A stretch of DNA of 64,000 nt from Ustulina deusta (GCA_023159155.1 JAJNNX010000016.1:744001-808000); one strand, 5' to 3'. Numbered from the stretch's first letter, positions 47,875-60,237 are shown. Notes: a model not told the origin generated them from the letters alone. Program-made: numbers and translations.

Positions 47875-48632
47875 CGTACGGGAATTTGTAGGAGATGATA
47901 TCTTGGTGGTAGTATGAAAAGGATTGGCTATAATTAGTCGTAATGCAGAGAAACTCAGCAAGAACATTAAATAGTAATCGAAGAAGAGGGAGAGTTCAGA
48001 GTGAGGACGCGTAGCTTCATTTTCATTCCTCTCCTTGCTCTCGTTTTCAATATCAGTTCTAGACCAGCTCCCCGAAGTACCTATGAGATGGGGGATGATA
48101 TTTCCCCTTTGCTTTCAGCTGAATGCCCATGCCTTTGTTCTTTCCAGCTGAAGATTCGAATCAGGATCTTCCTTTTGTGGAAGTAAAAATTCCTAGGCTA
48201 GTGTCCTCTTGATGCAAGGACTAGACTATCGGGCATGGTGCTACTGCTGCGCTTCTAGATGCTCGCTGTCTTTGTCCATTCTGGCCAAGCATCCTCATGT
48301 TGTATCCATCTAAGAGCACAATTTCTTCGGCGTCACCGCTGTAACTGATGACGAGCTCAGCGCCCATGATGGAAACTATCGTCTCTTAGCTTGAATCCAG
48401 GCTATGATTAGACCACGTGTCGCATATCATATGAGTCGAACTTTCGTGAAACGTCTGTTGTTGTAGGCACAACAGATCATGGCTGGCTGATCGAAAAGAC
48501 TCTACGTAGGGATGCATCTGCGTCCGCTCTTCAGTCGTGCGCTTATCCTTGCTCTCGCCATCATACGAACTAGTTTCAACCCTACACTAGGCTTTCCCCT
48601 TGTCTCGTACAAGGACTGATGAACGAGCTAGG

Positions 48633-48908
48633 CAGAAGCCAGTCCGAAAGAAAACTTCCCACCCCTATTAGCCAGCTACTCCCTACGATATGCAAGATTT
48701 TATTTTAACTATTATTGCTTCACGATAATTGCCTTAGTTATAGAAATAATACAAATATATCGGTATAAGAATGCAATCCTTGTAATATATTTTTTCTTAA
48801 TAAAATACAACTATATATTGGTAGTATTAGTGATAGAAGGCTCTAATACAGGTGTATTCTAGTGAATTTAGGTGGTATGGGGTGTGAAATCTTTCGGGTT
48901 GGCTTCTG
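48633..48908 (+). mobile_element. MITE copy 1 (276 bp, terminal inverted repeats)
   Basis: Left end CAGAAGCCAGTCCGAAAGAA then AACTTCCCACCCC. The right end, read as reverse complement, is CAGAAGCCAACCCGAAAGAT then TTCACACCCC. The inverted repeats of about 30 bp enclose an AT-rich core. No coding capacity. No clear target duplication is visible, so insertion age and exact ends are uncertain. Confidence 0.8.
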
Positions 48909-49480
48909 GTCGCGGTTAATGGCGAAGCTAGTTCGATGGTAAGATCTAGAACATCAAGGGTTAGGAGATCAATAACTAAGATTCTAGAACAAGTAGCTGG
49001 GGAGCTCCATCACTGAGCATCATGCTGGGTCAACTAGCTCCCTTTCCACGATCACTGCAGTTTCATCGGCTCATCAGCTCTGGTTTGTCGAACCAGCCCT
49101 ACGATCTCTGGTTAGATCAGCGGCCAAGGCTTCCTTGGCGGGTTAAGTGCCCTTGAATGGATCTCCATGTAGCACATGCCACGGCCGTATGAGGAAAAGA
49201 TTGTGGTGCCTGCGTGGCGGACCGCTTCCGCCCACTGGCTAGGGCTGGATTTCCCCGTCTGACTTCGAGACCATACCATAATCAGCAATACTAGCCTACC
49301 TGCATTGACCAATCATGGTGAATACCGGCGGTGAGACGTGCGTCGTGAACCAATCACCTTGAACTTGATCTATAGGAGTCGAGATAACAGCCATCTTCGC
49401 ATTTCGGTGACCCCTTCCTCAGTTTGAACTCAGCCTGGAGTCGAAATCTGAAGCGCCCGGACGAACAAGTACACGTATGG

Positions 49481-49784
49481 GCAGAAGCTAGTCCGAAAGA
49501 AGATTTCAAACCCCATACCACCTAAATTGACCAAAATGCACCTATATTACTCCTATCACTAGACTAATAGTCCTAATATATAGTTAAAGTTTATTGTATT
49601 TTATTTTATTTAAACAATAATAGAAAGAAAAAAACCTATATAGCAAAGGTTATATATATATATATATATTTCATAACTCATGTAATTGTAGTTAAGTAAA
49701 TAATAATTAAAATAAAACCTTTTATATTGTAGGGAGTAGCTGGCTAATGGGGGGCGTGAAATTTTCTTTTGGACTGGCTTCTGC
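49481..49784 (-). mobile_element. MITE copy 2 (about 304 bp), inverted relative to copy 1
   Basis: Left end GCAGAAGCTAGTCCGAAAGA then AGATTTCAAACCCC. The right end as reverse complement is GCAGAAGCCAGTCCAAAAGA then AAATTTCACGCCCC. Sub-terminal words match copy 1 in reverse (CATACCACCTAAATT against AATTTAGGTGGTATG; GTAGGGAGTAGCTGGCTAAT against ATTAGCCAGCTACTCCCTAC), so both copies belong to one family. It ends 238 bp before the start of the lectin-like gene. Confidence 0.8.
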
Positions 49785-50021
49785 ACGGTGGCTTCAAGAA
49801 TAGTGTTCCTCGATACAGACCTCGATCGAACCTTGTGAGTGGAGCGTACTTTTGCTCTCAGCCTGCAACTCAATAAAAGACAATGGAGACTGCTGGTGAC
49901 GCTCAGCCAGCCACATGTTCAAAGCCATGGATGAAAGCAAACGCTCTACGAAACCAAAACAACAGCACTGTCCACGTTAACGTCAGACCCTCCACCATCG
50001 CCATCCGCTCCCCCAGTCAAA

Positions 50022-50674
50022 ATGGCCCCTATCGTACGCTTCAATGGACGCTTTTGAGAATCTAGCTAACTATACACAGACCCCTCCCTCCGATATGGCT
50101 GCTGTCCAGCACGGTGGCCAGAACTACATCTTCTTCGTCGACTCCCAGAACCGTATTGCTTATTATCACGGTGGCAACGTCCAGGAATATCAGGGCGGGG
50201 ACACTTACTCGAAGGTCAATTACCTCCAGGTCAGGACCGAGGATATCAGGGTCACCCAACTCGTCAATCCGAACAACAAGGCAATTGCTGCCGTCGCCTA
50301 CACCAGTGCTACTGGCAAGGAGGTAAGATCCCGACTGTCCATAACGCTGATGAGATGGCCCGAAAATTAACAATTTTCCCAAGCTCCGCGTCTACTACGT
50401 CAACCCCGAGTCTGTCATCGCGGAACTTTGTCTTAGCGGTAATAGTACGGAGTGGACCAAGGGCCAACTCCTGAAGAGCAAGATTAAGGTTGTGGAGAAA
50501 TCGTGTGTGACGGCCAACGTCAATGAATACGGCGATGCCGACTATATCAAGGTTTTTGTGAACGGGGCTGAGGCTGATGGTAACTTGCTCTGTCTCTACC
50601 GCCAGGTCGATGCCCAGTACCCTCAGTGGAATCGGAGCATCCTTACTGGCTCGCAATACGAACCCGTGTTCTAA
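50022..50674 (+). CDS. Fungal lectin-like (fucose-lectin-type fold?) protein
   Basis: Exons 50022-50033, 50080-50322 and 50384-50674 give 546 nt (181 aa). The first exon encodes only MAPI; the 46-nt intron (GTACGC, GCTAAC, ACACAG) is among the shortest in the window. Repeated motifs such as YIFFVDSQNRIAYYHG and VYYVNPESVIAELCLSGN resemble blades of fungal fucose-specific-lectin-like beta-propellers, which read as VYYxDxxxxIxE. Only two to three blades can fit, fewer than the six of the full lectin. No signal peptide. The lectin call is by motif style only; an uncharacterised cytosolic protein is the alternative. A MITE sits 238 bp upstream, so it may affect expression. Confidence 0.6.
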
Positions 50675-52114
50675 GCAGGGCCAGGCATATCGCAACCGGC
50701 GGTGTAGCCTCAGATCGCTCATCCAACGTTTCCATTACAGATAGCTACTTAGATTTACTGACTACGCTCCTTTACATCCATAGCTACCTATATATATACT
50801 ACACTCCTTTACCCCTAATGATTTGGTCTGCAAAGTTGTGATCACTCATAGGCACAGCAATACTGTCTGTACTGAAAGATTGCGTTATTGCAATTTTTTG
50901 TTTCAGTCGTTACTTATGTTTGCTTGGGCATAGTGTAGAAGTTGTTCAATTATACGCGATGTGGAGAGTTTAGCCTTGATATCTGGGGAGCAGTCACAAC
51001 GTTGCAGAGATGAGAGTTCATAATCCGTTGAGTAACTCGACTATCCAACGACTTGGAAGCATGAGTTTCAGTTAAACTAAAAATTCCCCGAGTCTAGGTC
51101 GTTACCATTTGAATGACACATCATTTATTATGATGAGAAACCCCCTCGCCACCCTTTCATATCCTAGAAAGGGCAGTACACAGAGGGCAAAATAAAAAGA
51201 TAAATAAGCAAACTTGCAATGCCCGGAGTTGACGGAGGGATATTCGTTGATTTTTTTCTTAGAAAAAAAGAAAAAAGAAAAGAAGCTCAATGATCAAGTG
51301 AGAGCTGCGATAACTCTGGGGCGTACATGGATGGTATGGGTGGATTAGTACTAGATAGTGGATTAGAGCGGCTTAATATGAGTGAGAGCCGCCTTGTGGA
51401 TCCTTCTACGTGGGACCAGTGATCGCTCAGCGAAAGGCACTGTGAGATCAACCGTTACCGACCCACACATTTAACTGGGATAAATACCTCAGACCCTAGT
51501 CAGATATCCTAGATACTCAGGGTCCGTATTGGAGGCACAACCTTGTAGCTTTACAGAGGAGTATATGAAAACACCACTATAACGGATCCCTAGCATCAGG
51601 GAAGGCAACACACACTACCTCAGTGAGCTATATCGATGAATTAAAATTTTACTTTATCACTTGATCGTCTAATTCCCTATGAGAAATTAATGTTAACATT
51701 CCCCACATAACCCTCACCATCTACAATCTGGGCACAATCTAAGTCGTTGTTGCAAGCTTTGTCTCATGTGAAGCGGGTTAAAAAATAAATTAAAAAAAAA
51801 GGTAAAGTAATATGTGATAATGCAATTAGGAAGCTGCTAATATCGCCATCCAGGGTGTTCTTAACACAGACCAAGGAAGACTGACAACAGCTCATTCCCT
51901 ACCGGCAGAAGACGATAGCTGTGGCGCCAGGTGTGGCAGCGAGACGGAGTAAAACACTAGAAGTTGCGGTCGCACTACACAATTCAATCGCTCTATTCCA
52001 TATAAGTATAGGCTATTTATTGACCTCTACGTGACTACACCCAAACACAACCCATACATGCGAGGCATCAAACTGTACTATGCCAAATATCTCTTTACTC
52101 CTTTTCCTCGGGTA
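50675..52114. other. Intergenic region
   Basis: 1.4 kb, AT-rich, with small A-runs near 51260-51280 and 51782-51800. No gene supported. Confidence 0.5.
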
Positions 52115-53155
52115 TTAGTCGACTCTTAGACTCCCCTTGTATTGAATTTTTTTCAGTCTTGGTCGGAAGTTGAATTGCTTCGTCGCGAGAAACCTCATGT
52201 TTATCCCTGCCTCCTCGAGCATGTCTTCAAACATTGCCTCATCTTCTGCCTGCGTCTCTGCGGTTTCAAATGGAGGGAGAGCGTCGTAAATATCATGTGG
52301 TAGAGTGTAAGATGTATCAAAGTCGACAAGCCAACCGTTCCTAAAATTTTCCGCCCGCACATCCCTGTTGTAGATTCCCAGCTGGTTTAGCAGCCAGACA
52401 CTCCTAAAGCTTGTCTGTATCTGTTGTGGTGTTTGCTTGTCGAGGTCCGGACCTGCGATTTCGATATCCTTACAATAGTACGAGGTTGCCCGGCTCCTCC
52501 TATGATGGGGAGCAGCTCGTCGTTAAGACTGTCGGTTCCCAAGTCGAACCCTTGATCCTCTAACCATCTTTGAGCGTCTGCGTTGAGGAAAATATATCCG
52601 GGACACTTGACCGCAAATTTCCCCCTGATTTCCCCCTTAATATCCTCGGCCTCCTTGATTCGACCGTAGGCACGGCACTCGGCGTAAAATGGATCCGTAT
52701 AGACTATCGCCTTCTCGGGAGGGTATTTTTCACCCAGTAGATTACTCCAATCCCACTTCACGGCGAGGGGATCAAAGAATTTGAACTATTATTGGGTATT
52801 GATTTAGCAGTAGTACACTGGTTTGCAATTGACTGCTTCTTACAACTTTTAACACATAAGGCTCAGAATTAATCTTGACTTTGAAGACGAAACTTTTTAT
52901 CTCCGAATCGCTTCCAGGCGCATCGAGCCTTTCCCCCCACTCTATCGACGCCCCCTGGTCCCTAAATGGGTGAATCATGGGAGGTGGGCACAGCGACAAA
53001 GGCGAAATAAGGCTTTCGATTTTGGTTCTCTTCTTCGGTGGTCTTCCGCGCTTGACATTAGGCCCGGCAGTCTTCTCTAGTTCATGGTTTTTGGGTGGCC
53101 TCCCACATTTTGGTTTTTGAGCGTCAAGTTTGGGTGGCCTTCCACGCTTAGCCAT
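52115..53155 (-). pseudogene. AT-hook protein with Fta2 (Sim4 kinetochore complex)-like domain, frameshifted
   Basis: Start at 53155. Exon 1 (52844-53155) encodes three AT-hooks, KRGRPPK (3-9), KCGRPPK (16-22) and KRGRPPK (35-41), then the domain start (FVFKVKINSEPYVLKV). After a 58-nt intron, exon 2 starts at 52785 with FKFFDPLAVKWDW and IVYTDPFYAECRAYGRI, the signature of the fungal FTA2 family, which has a kinase-like fold. Near 52468-52472 the frame GQPRTIV shifts to KDIEIAGPDLD; one extra base would restore it. The shifted frame then stays open to 52115 with NQLGIYNRDVRAENFRNGW and LVDFD. So either a recent one-base deletion broke the gene or the base is a sequencing error. FTA2 relatives are multicopy in filamentous fungi, so a true kinetochore role is not implied. 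Confidence 0.7.
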
Positions 53156-55076
53156 ATCTGAATCATGCAACCTCGAGACCGGAAGATAATGCCGAATTAA
53201 TGAGGCTGCAGTAAGCGTACTGTATTGAATAATAGCATGAGGCACAAGTGTTAAGTACAGTGATGGCGGACGTGTGTGGAGAAGTACCCAGCCTCCGGTT
53301 CTTCTCAAACGCCTAACTGTCGGCGGCCCGCAAGGGATGGCCCGTTGTCCGGGTACCCAGCCGGGAATGACCCGATTTAGATAGCAAATATGCAAGAATA
53401 CCTACACTAGTGAGATATCACGGACCAGTGAAATGTGGGGTTGAAGTCACCTCCCCTGTGTAGTGCAACGCAGCTATTCCCTTACGTGATATAAATCTTT
53501 ACCAGAACCAATTATGTTATCGGTCTCGTCATGTCATCATTGCAGCGAGACGTAACTTCTCGCAGAGTATTGCCCTACGAAAGAACGCGGAGAGATAGAA
53601 GCCCGGCGCGCTTCGAAAGCTAAAATCCTAAAACTTGTTCATCACGGACACACTATGGCCAGACAACCATTTACAACGGCAAATCCCCGCGGCGTCACCA
53701 ACAAGATCGTATACCAATACAACAGAAGATTCGATGGAATAACGACCCAGAACCAAATCTATTCTTGAGTTTCTGGTGGCTAAAAACCAATGAATAAGAC
53801 GAGCTCCAAGACCGAGCATGCAGAGTAAGCCCAGCCAGTCAAATATTAGAAATGGTGACCGATGGGCGCCTCCGGCACTTGAGTATTGGGTTGAGTTTGA
53901 CCCCAAGATCTTGAAAACAAGATAGGGTGGTGACCCCTAGAAAGTAGTTAGCAAAGACTGAGGGAATAATGATGCCGGGCTTATAGATTACCCGTTCATG
54001 TCTCCATTTGACCTATCAGTGATGAAGCCAGTACCGCCTGAGTTATACATCAGACAATCGTAACATAATCTCTAATGGGCATGAAGGAGTTCCACCCATC
54101 TATCTGGAGGGCGGCTAAGGGGATGAATAACTGGAACCAACCAAATGACCCACCATTGCGGCCTGACGGGAGTGCCATCTCCGGATCAATCCTCGCCATC
54201 GGAAATGATGTTTTTTGAAAGGCTTCCAAAAGATTATAAACCTACTCTTAAGTGGGACAGTTGGGTTCTTCGCCGCGGGGGGGAATTTGTCAACGATGAA
54301 GGCAAATGGGCAGCGAAAGGAAAGTCTAAACATAACAAAGTGTTACTGATACGACAGGTCTACACGTATTGTGTGGAATGAGGGTGCCGCTACGGTTGCA
54401 TTATTTCAACTAATTATGGAGAAAGCAATGCTAATAAAGTCCCTCGAAAATGAACAATGAACCTCAAATCATGTCGTTCCTTCCAATTGAGTTAACCAAT
54501 TTCCTCAAAAGATAATATATTAAGAATTGCTCTCAAAATGTAACCAACAGTACTATAACTACGTATCAGATTTTCAACTCAATTCGTCACCAATAAAATC
54601 AGCTTCGCCGACCGTGATTCGAATAGAGGATTCTTGCTACTATTATTACGAAACATTCGTCGAAATCTTGAAGTAATGGAACGGCGCTTACTAAATCTAG
54701 ACTCGGTTTCGGGACATAACCTCCTCATACAACAGTTGTTCCGTTTGTGCATAAAAATGTAGTTGTTTCATTAGTTAATACCAAGTGTATGTGTCTTGCT
54801 ATTTCAGATAGCTAATCAGTATGGGCCTTGTTCACGATCACTATTATCTGTTGAGTAAATAGAGGAGTAAGGACTAGAGAGGGCTCCATATCAATTATAA
54901 GACCTAATAATTCGTTGAGAAGGGTGAGAATAAGTAACTCCAAAAGGTGCCAACTCCTGACTGTGATTGAAAAAAAAAAAAACAGATGGCGAGAATAGAA
55001 AATTCATCCCTCATAATTATGTTCCCGTATGCTTCCGCCAACGCCCAAACTTCATCAGCTTGATTCTTCTACCCTA
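53156..55076. other. Intergenic region, short ORFs only
   Basis: 1.9 kb. ORFs at 53628-53906 (-; one hydrophobic segment) and 54145-54381 (+) are under 95 codons and unrecognised. Promoter of the Fta2-like gene presumably lies near 53160-53500. Confidence 0.4.
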
Positions 55077-55838
55077 CTACTCCATTAGCCAAATTATACC
55101 ACAGTTGGCGCAGTATGCCCCTAAACGTCCACTTCTGTACGCCCAATTCTGCCTACATCGAGAGCAATAGATTCCCTGTTCTGATGTAGGAAGAGTCTTC
55201 CACGCTCCTGGCTCGTGAGGAATGGAGTGCGCTTCTGGCGCCAATGGTTCGGCAAGAGAACTCGCAATCGGTGGACGAAAATCAAGCAGCTTCTGTGTCA
55301 TTAAGCTTAAGTCTCTATTGGCGCGTACTGGGGATACGGTCGCTTGAGGGAGCATAGGTAGGAGTGTACGAGGTGGATCCCGAGATGGGCGTGGCGCTAT
55401 GCTCCGATATCCACTTGAAGTGAGATATCCGGGGGAGTTAAGCATTTCATACAGCGATGGAATGATAGATCCCTCACGGGGAGTGACCGGAGGTTGGTAG
55501 TAGGGTAAAGGACGGTATGAACTAGGTAGTTCTTGCCTTGGCGTATTTATAAATTGGTCGGGAAATAGGGCTCTGGGAGAAGGCAAAGGATATGGAACGC
55601 GAATAATAGTGAAGGCCCGTTGTTCTGGAGTCCTGGGTCGCGGCGAATAGTTCATCGAACCAGCACTTCCGTTGCCATGGTATTGGCTTCGAATATATCC
55701 TTCTGATGCGGGGCTACTTGACCCAAAATTCGGACTTCCATCATGATAACTATGATTGGAACTAGAGCTAGAACGGCTTATATGACGGTACCCAGGCTCG
55801 TGCCTGTTGTGCCTGTTGTGCTGGTTTGTATTGTTCAT
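55077..55838 (-). CDS. Low-complexity protein with C-terminal zinc-ribbon-like motif
   Basis: Single exon, 762 nt, 253 aa. Residues 1-70 are His/Asn/Ser-rich, 70-190 Pro/Ser/Arg-rich with PRxxLLP-type motifs. The last 30 residues carry YCSRCRQNWAYRSGRLGAYC followed by ANCG: a CxxC-x13-CxxC zinc-ribbon pattern ending five residues before the stop. Uninterrupted length and the coherent Cys pair support a real gene. I do not recognise a family. A DNA- or RNA-binding role is only suggested by the motif. Confidence 0.6.
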   Translation of the reverse strand: MNNTNQHNRHNRHEPGYRHISRSSSSSNHSYHDGSPNFGSSSPASEGYIRSQYHGNGSAGSMNYSPRPRTPEQRAFTIIRVPYPLPSPRALFPDQFINTPRQELPSSYRPLPYYQPPVTPREGSIIPSLYEMLNSPGYLTSSGYRSIAPRPSRDPPRTLLPMLPQATVSPVRANRDLSLMTQKLLDFRPPIASSLAEPLAPEAHSIPHEPGAWKTLPTSEQGIYCSRCRQNWAYRSGRLGAYCANCGIIWLME

Positions 55839-58364
55839 ACTGTGATAGACGGCTAGGTCTATGTTGGAGTGTATTAAACACCAAAGTGAGGACAGATGGG
55901 GTTGCAGCGTAATGGAGCTGAGGTCGGTATCATTAGTGAGTGGTTATTTATTTCCACCCAACTATGTCTCGATGGCGACAGGGGAGAAACGGTTGGGATG
56001 ATGTCACGGAAAAAACGACGCCGTTAATCCCATGAGTAGAATTAACGGTATATAAGGCACTCCGCGACAGATGAACCTTCTGGGTGGGATCGGCTGCAAA
56101 CAGAGTATATATATGGAGATGGGGGTACCCCGGACGGCTTTGTTTCTGGAATGCTACTATAATTTACCAAACAATATCGAGTATCGGTTGCACATGGCAA
56201 GAGTCATTTTTAAAGTACAGGCGGCGAAGCCGAAGACGCAGTTCACATGCCTCATAGGTGTGCTGGGGCAAGGTACACGTCATTGTGTTTGAGAAACGAC
56301 CTTGCCAAGCGTAGTATCTTTTAGGAATATCACCCCCTTGCATTTCGAGGACACCTTGATTATGTCCGTCCGACGAGAAGTGTGGCACATCAAGAAGACA
56401 TTAGAAATAAAGCGCTCCACAATAATATCATCGCCAAGGTATAGTTAGGAAAAGACGAAATGCATATGTCCAAGTAACAAATTGGAAGATTATGCTCTAG
56501 TTTCAACGACAGCGTAGCAGAGGCTCTAGTTAGTCGACATAAATATTGATAAAGTTTAGATTCGGTGACCTATTATCATGTTGATGGATCCGCCTATGGA
56601 TTTATATCGTCTGCCTTATCTTAGCACAATAGCAGAATATCAACCCAAACCATTGAAATACCTTGTGTCATCTATAGCAAGGGAATTTTGTCTAGCCTGT
56701 AAATTCTTGCTAGCTCTATTACAGTAGAAGTGTAACGTTCAACCCGAAGGGGTTCCAAATACATGTTCGCCAATGGCTCTATGACAAACCAGGGTCAACT
56801 CCGTGCAAGAAACCGGCAGGATATCAGGCAGGTATTATATATATTCTCCCCATATATTATCACAGGGGCTTGCTTCCGTTACCTAGCGACATCCCAGAAT
56901 GTATTATAGGGGCGGGTATGTCAAGCACCTGTCTAAGATATTTATTCTACCCTTCCTATGTACATCTATAGCATTCTGCCAATAATTTATCACAGCAAAT
57001 CTCCGCTAGTGAGTGGCATTTATATCATAGCACCTTCGTCCCAGAGAGGATGTAAAACAACTCAAAATGAGCAAACCAAATTTGACGTTGCTTGTCAGAA
57101 CGCATTCTATCTTTTTCTTCGTTCTAGTTACAAGTATCTAGCAGCAGCACCCACTTCGGCTGAAAGGTGCATGGATATAGAACGGATCCGATGTTAATCT
57201 GTCGGCCTTGTTATTATCACCACAGATAGTCTCCTTTCCACGTTTGTGCCGGCGAGTGCCCAAAGTCATGTCGAGCATGCGAGATTTGAGCAACGTATAA
57301 CTTGCTCTATAAGGATACTTCCCAGCGGTAGAATATATGTCTTCACTTTCCACAGAAGGATCTCTGAATCGACCGGGAATGTTGGGAGTTGGTTGGTGAT
57401 GTGGCGCTGTGATACAGAGTACGTACTTGGTTGGGTACATGTGGCTGTGCTGTAGAGGGCTGTGGCTGTGTCAGATTATCCATGTGTACTACCTTGTCAT
57501 ACCTAACCCAAGGACCTTGTGCAGAGCCCAACACGAGACGTCGTCGCATTTCACGAACAAGGGCAAGCGTGGAGTGTGTTTATTACACAAAAGTCGCACC
57601 TGATTTATTTACGCTGAACTCTCCACGTTGAGCAGGTTTCGAAAACCCTGCACCGGTGGGAATAAGCGGCGATCCCCATTTTGTTTGCTCCTCGGCGTTT
57701 GCAGTCAGCGTTTGCAGTTGGTCTTCCGACGTGGCTGGCAATCTCGGTCTGTAAGACTGTAACCGTACACTCCAAGTGAGCACAACTCTTCTTGTTGTTT
57801 CGAATACCCCCCTGAAGCTGTTCCCTGCCCGACCGTGGCCATGCAAACGGCACACCCCATAATGTAAACGACACACCCCACATGGCAGCGGCTCCCTTAC
57901 AGACTCATATATCACCAACTCTGATGCCATTGGTGGAGTACCATCAGGACTGCCGTGAAGAAGGAATGGCCACAGTCCGGCCTTGGGACAGGGACTAGCG
58001 CACCATTTCATGATACGCTAGGTCAGACTAGACTTTCTTCGTTGCTGTCCCTCCACACATGTTCGTGGCCACATTGACTTCCGAGTGGCCCAACCGGCGG
58101 AACAACGCAAACACGAATGCGGATATGTAAAGTTCAATTGTGGTGCTGCAGATGGCCGTATCTCTCTTTGTTTGATGCGTCATATCCAAACACCAGCCCT
58201 TCATACCATTTCAGGCTCAAGATATATCTAGATCTATCTACCTTCAGCATAGATCTCAACTCAATTCTAGGACAGCACACAGCATAGCCAATTTCATCGA
58301 GAACCCCGTTCTGAAGCCCGTTCTCTTTAGGAGTAGTTGATACTATACTTCAACTTCGTCACAG
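55839..58364. other. Gene-poor region
   Basis: 2.5 kb, AT-rich. The longest ORF (57583-58011, minus, 142 codons) has no protein-like conservation that I can see. Nothing else supported. Confidence 0.45.
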
Positions 58365-59736
58365 ATGTCGTTTTCATCGGAGTCACGTATGGGGAACAAC
58401 TTCACCCATACGTCTGTGCTTCCCCAGAGCGCATGTGAGACGAATGTCAACAACAGAACGGCAGCGATGAGCTCCTATGACCAAGCAGTTAAGCATGCGA
58501 GCAATCAAATCAATCACTACATTTTGGAGAGAGTTCCTAATTTTCGGACATTGATGGACTTGAGAGAAAAGGTAACTTTCGTCACGAGAAGTAGTATATT
58601 CCTGAGGGTTTGATAGTAATTCTTAAGTAGGGATGGAATAACCGAGCCGGCGACGACTACTTTGCGAAACAACGACAAAAGGCAGACACCTCCAACGACC
58701 AGCAAGCCTCTTTCTTCTTTGAAATGATGAAGGGTGTTGGCCAAGAAATCCACCATGCTACCGACGTCTTTAAGATTGATACAGTAGATGGTGAGCCGCC
58801 GAGAATACTTGATATGTGCATGGCACCTGGGGCTTTTCTGCATCTCGCGATGGAGCATAACCCCGAAGCTCAGGCTCGCGCCTTCAGGTTAGTCACTGAA
58901 GCCCTTTATCCTCCCTTCTAGCATGCCTTCGAGCCACAAATCGCCTAGGTGGGCATGCCTATTCTGGTCTTATTGCTCCTGCAAGCTCCCAAAACTCTGG
59001 AGCATTCTTATCATATGCGGACATTATTACTGACTTCAGTGTTTTAAATAGTCTTCCCCTCCAAAACGGTGGGCACAAAGTTCTCATTCCGCCAAATCCG
59101 AACATCACTATTGAGTTTATCGATATCACTATGCTGGCAGGGGACATGGGAGTCGACTCTATTGCCTTGTCGCACCCGGAGGCACATGAATTTCTTTCCA
59201 GGAAACTATACCCTGAGGATGTCTTCGATCTTATCATTTGCGATGGACAAGTGCTTAGAACCCATCATCGAGCGGCATATAGGGAGCGCCGAGAGGCAAC
59301 TCGGTTGAGCTTGACGCAACTAGCTATTGCCCTCGAGCACATGAAGCCGGGAGGAACAATGCTGGTCCTCCTGCACAAAGTTGAGTCTTGGAAATCGGTT
59401 ACTCTATTACGAGCATTCTGCAAGTTCTCGGATGTGAAGGTCTTCAAACCGAGAAGAGCGCACACCAAGCGCTCGTCGTGCTATATGGTGGCCTCAAACA
59501 TCCAACCGCAACACGAAGACGCCATTCAAGCTGTCCGGGTATGGAAGATGCTTTGGAAAGCCGCCACCTTTGATACAGAATCGGAGTTCAGTCGTCTATC
59601 CGAATCTCTCGAACCGGATGTTGACGAGGTCCTTGAGGATTTCGGTGTGAAGCTTGTGGGGCTTGGAAAGAACGTATGGGAAATTCAAGCAAATGCTCTC
59701 GCTAAAGCACCATTCGTTCGAGACTGGCGGGCTTGA
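58365..59736 (+). CDS. FtsJ/RrmJ-fold SAM-dependent methyltransferase-like protein
   Basis: Exons 58365-58571, 58631-58887 and 59052-59736 give 1149 nt (382 aa). The SAM-binding motif I is ILDMCMAPGAFLHLA at about 128-142 (D130). An acidic motif, DLIICDG with D218, follows, and HMKPGGTMLVLLHKVE with K264 fits the Rossmann-fold 2'-O-methyltransferase layout (D...D...K). The N-terminal 70 residues (MSFSSESRM start) look like a linker with a helix. The C-terminal 80 residues are helical and acidic, beyond the FtsJ core. RNA cap or rRNA ribose methylation is the family's usual role; the substrate here is unknown. The second intron is 164 nt, long for this window, but its ends (GTTAGT / AAATAG) restore the frame into SLPLQNGGHKV. 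Confidence 0.75.
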
Positions 59737-59847
59737 CAAGCGTTATCAAACCAACTCAAAGGTTCGTCGTCCGCTCATCAGTCCCATGACGGGGTACACA
59801 CAGTTTTATAGCTGGCAGGAAAGGTTGCATGGCCGGGTTTTTGTGAA

Positions 59848-60213
59848 TTAAAATCGTTTCTGGGTTTGCCTCAGTTCATCACTGAAGGGGTCGTCAAAAT
59901 ATACAATTTTCAAGGCTACGAGGTACGGCCGCATTTCATTGTGACAATAAACATACATGAAGACGAGTACAATCCTCGCCATAGTGTCACGGAACGGAGT
60001 TGCAGTGCTATATCGTAATACTACCAAAGGTAGAACGTAGTCAAGTCGGGCGCTTGACCTGTCTGCAGCTATTATATACGCACTGTGACACATAGTCCAG
60101 TGCCACAGACAGACTTCCCGTGGCCACAGCATTTGCATTTCAAGATCATTCCCAGTTAGCTCTGTGCTCATCTCAAAAGATGAAAAGGCGGATGCACTTA
60201 TAATAGAGCTCAC
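59848..60213 (-). CDS. Hypothetical ORF with UstYa-like C-terminal motif (fragment?)
   Basis: 121-codon ORF. Most of it is unremarkable, but its end (YCHNEMRPYLVAL) resembles that of the ORF at 60840-61118 (ICHGDTRPYMVIT). Fungal UstYa/DUF3328 proteins, which act on cyclic RiPP precursors, have a related C-x-x-D near their second HxxHC motif. No HxxHC motif is intact here, and no transmembrane start is seen, so if related it is a fragment. Confidence 0.25.
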   Translation of the reverse strand: MSSIISASAFSSFEMSTELTGNDLEMQMLWPREVCLWHWTMCHSAYIIAADRSSARLDYVLPLVVLRYSTATPFRDTMARIVLVFMYVYCHNEMRPYLVALKIVYFDDPFSDELRQTQKRF

Positions 60214-60237
60214 ATTCTAACTCACGACGGGTATATA

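Larger units (their letters stand above)
47875..50021. other. Gene-poor AT-rich region carrying two MITE copies
   Basis: 2.1 kb with no supported gene. It holds two inverted copies of one miniature element (listed separately), 572 bp apart, and AT-rich DNA. Confidence 0.6.

Noticed and set aside
57583..58011. 142-codon minus ORF
   Set aside because: No recognisable domain, irregular composition, no splice partners; length alone is not enough.
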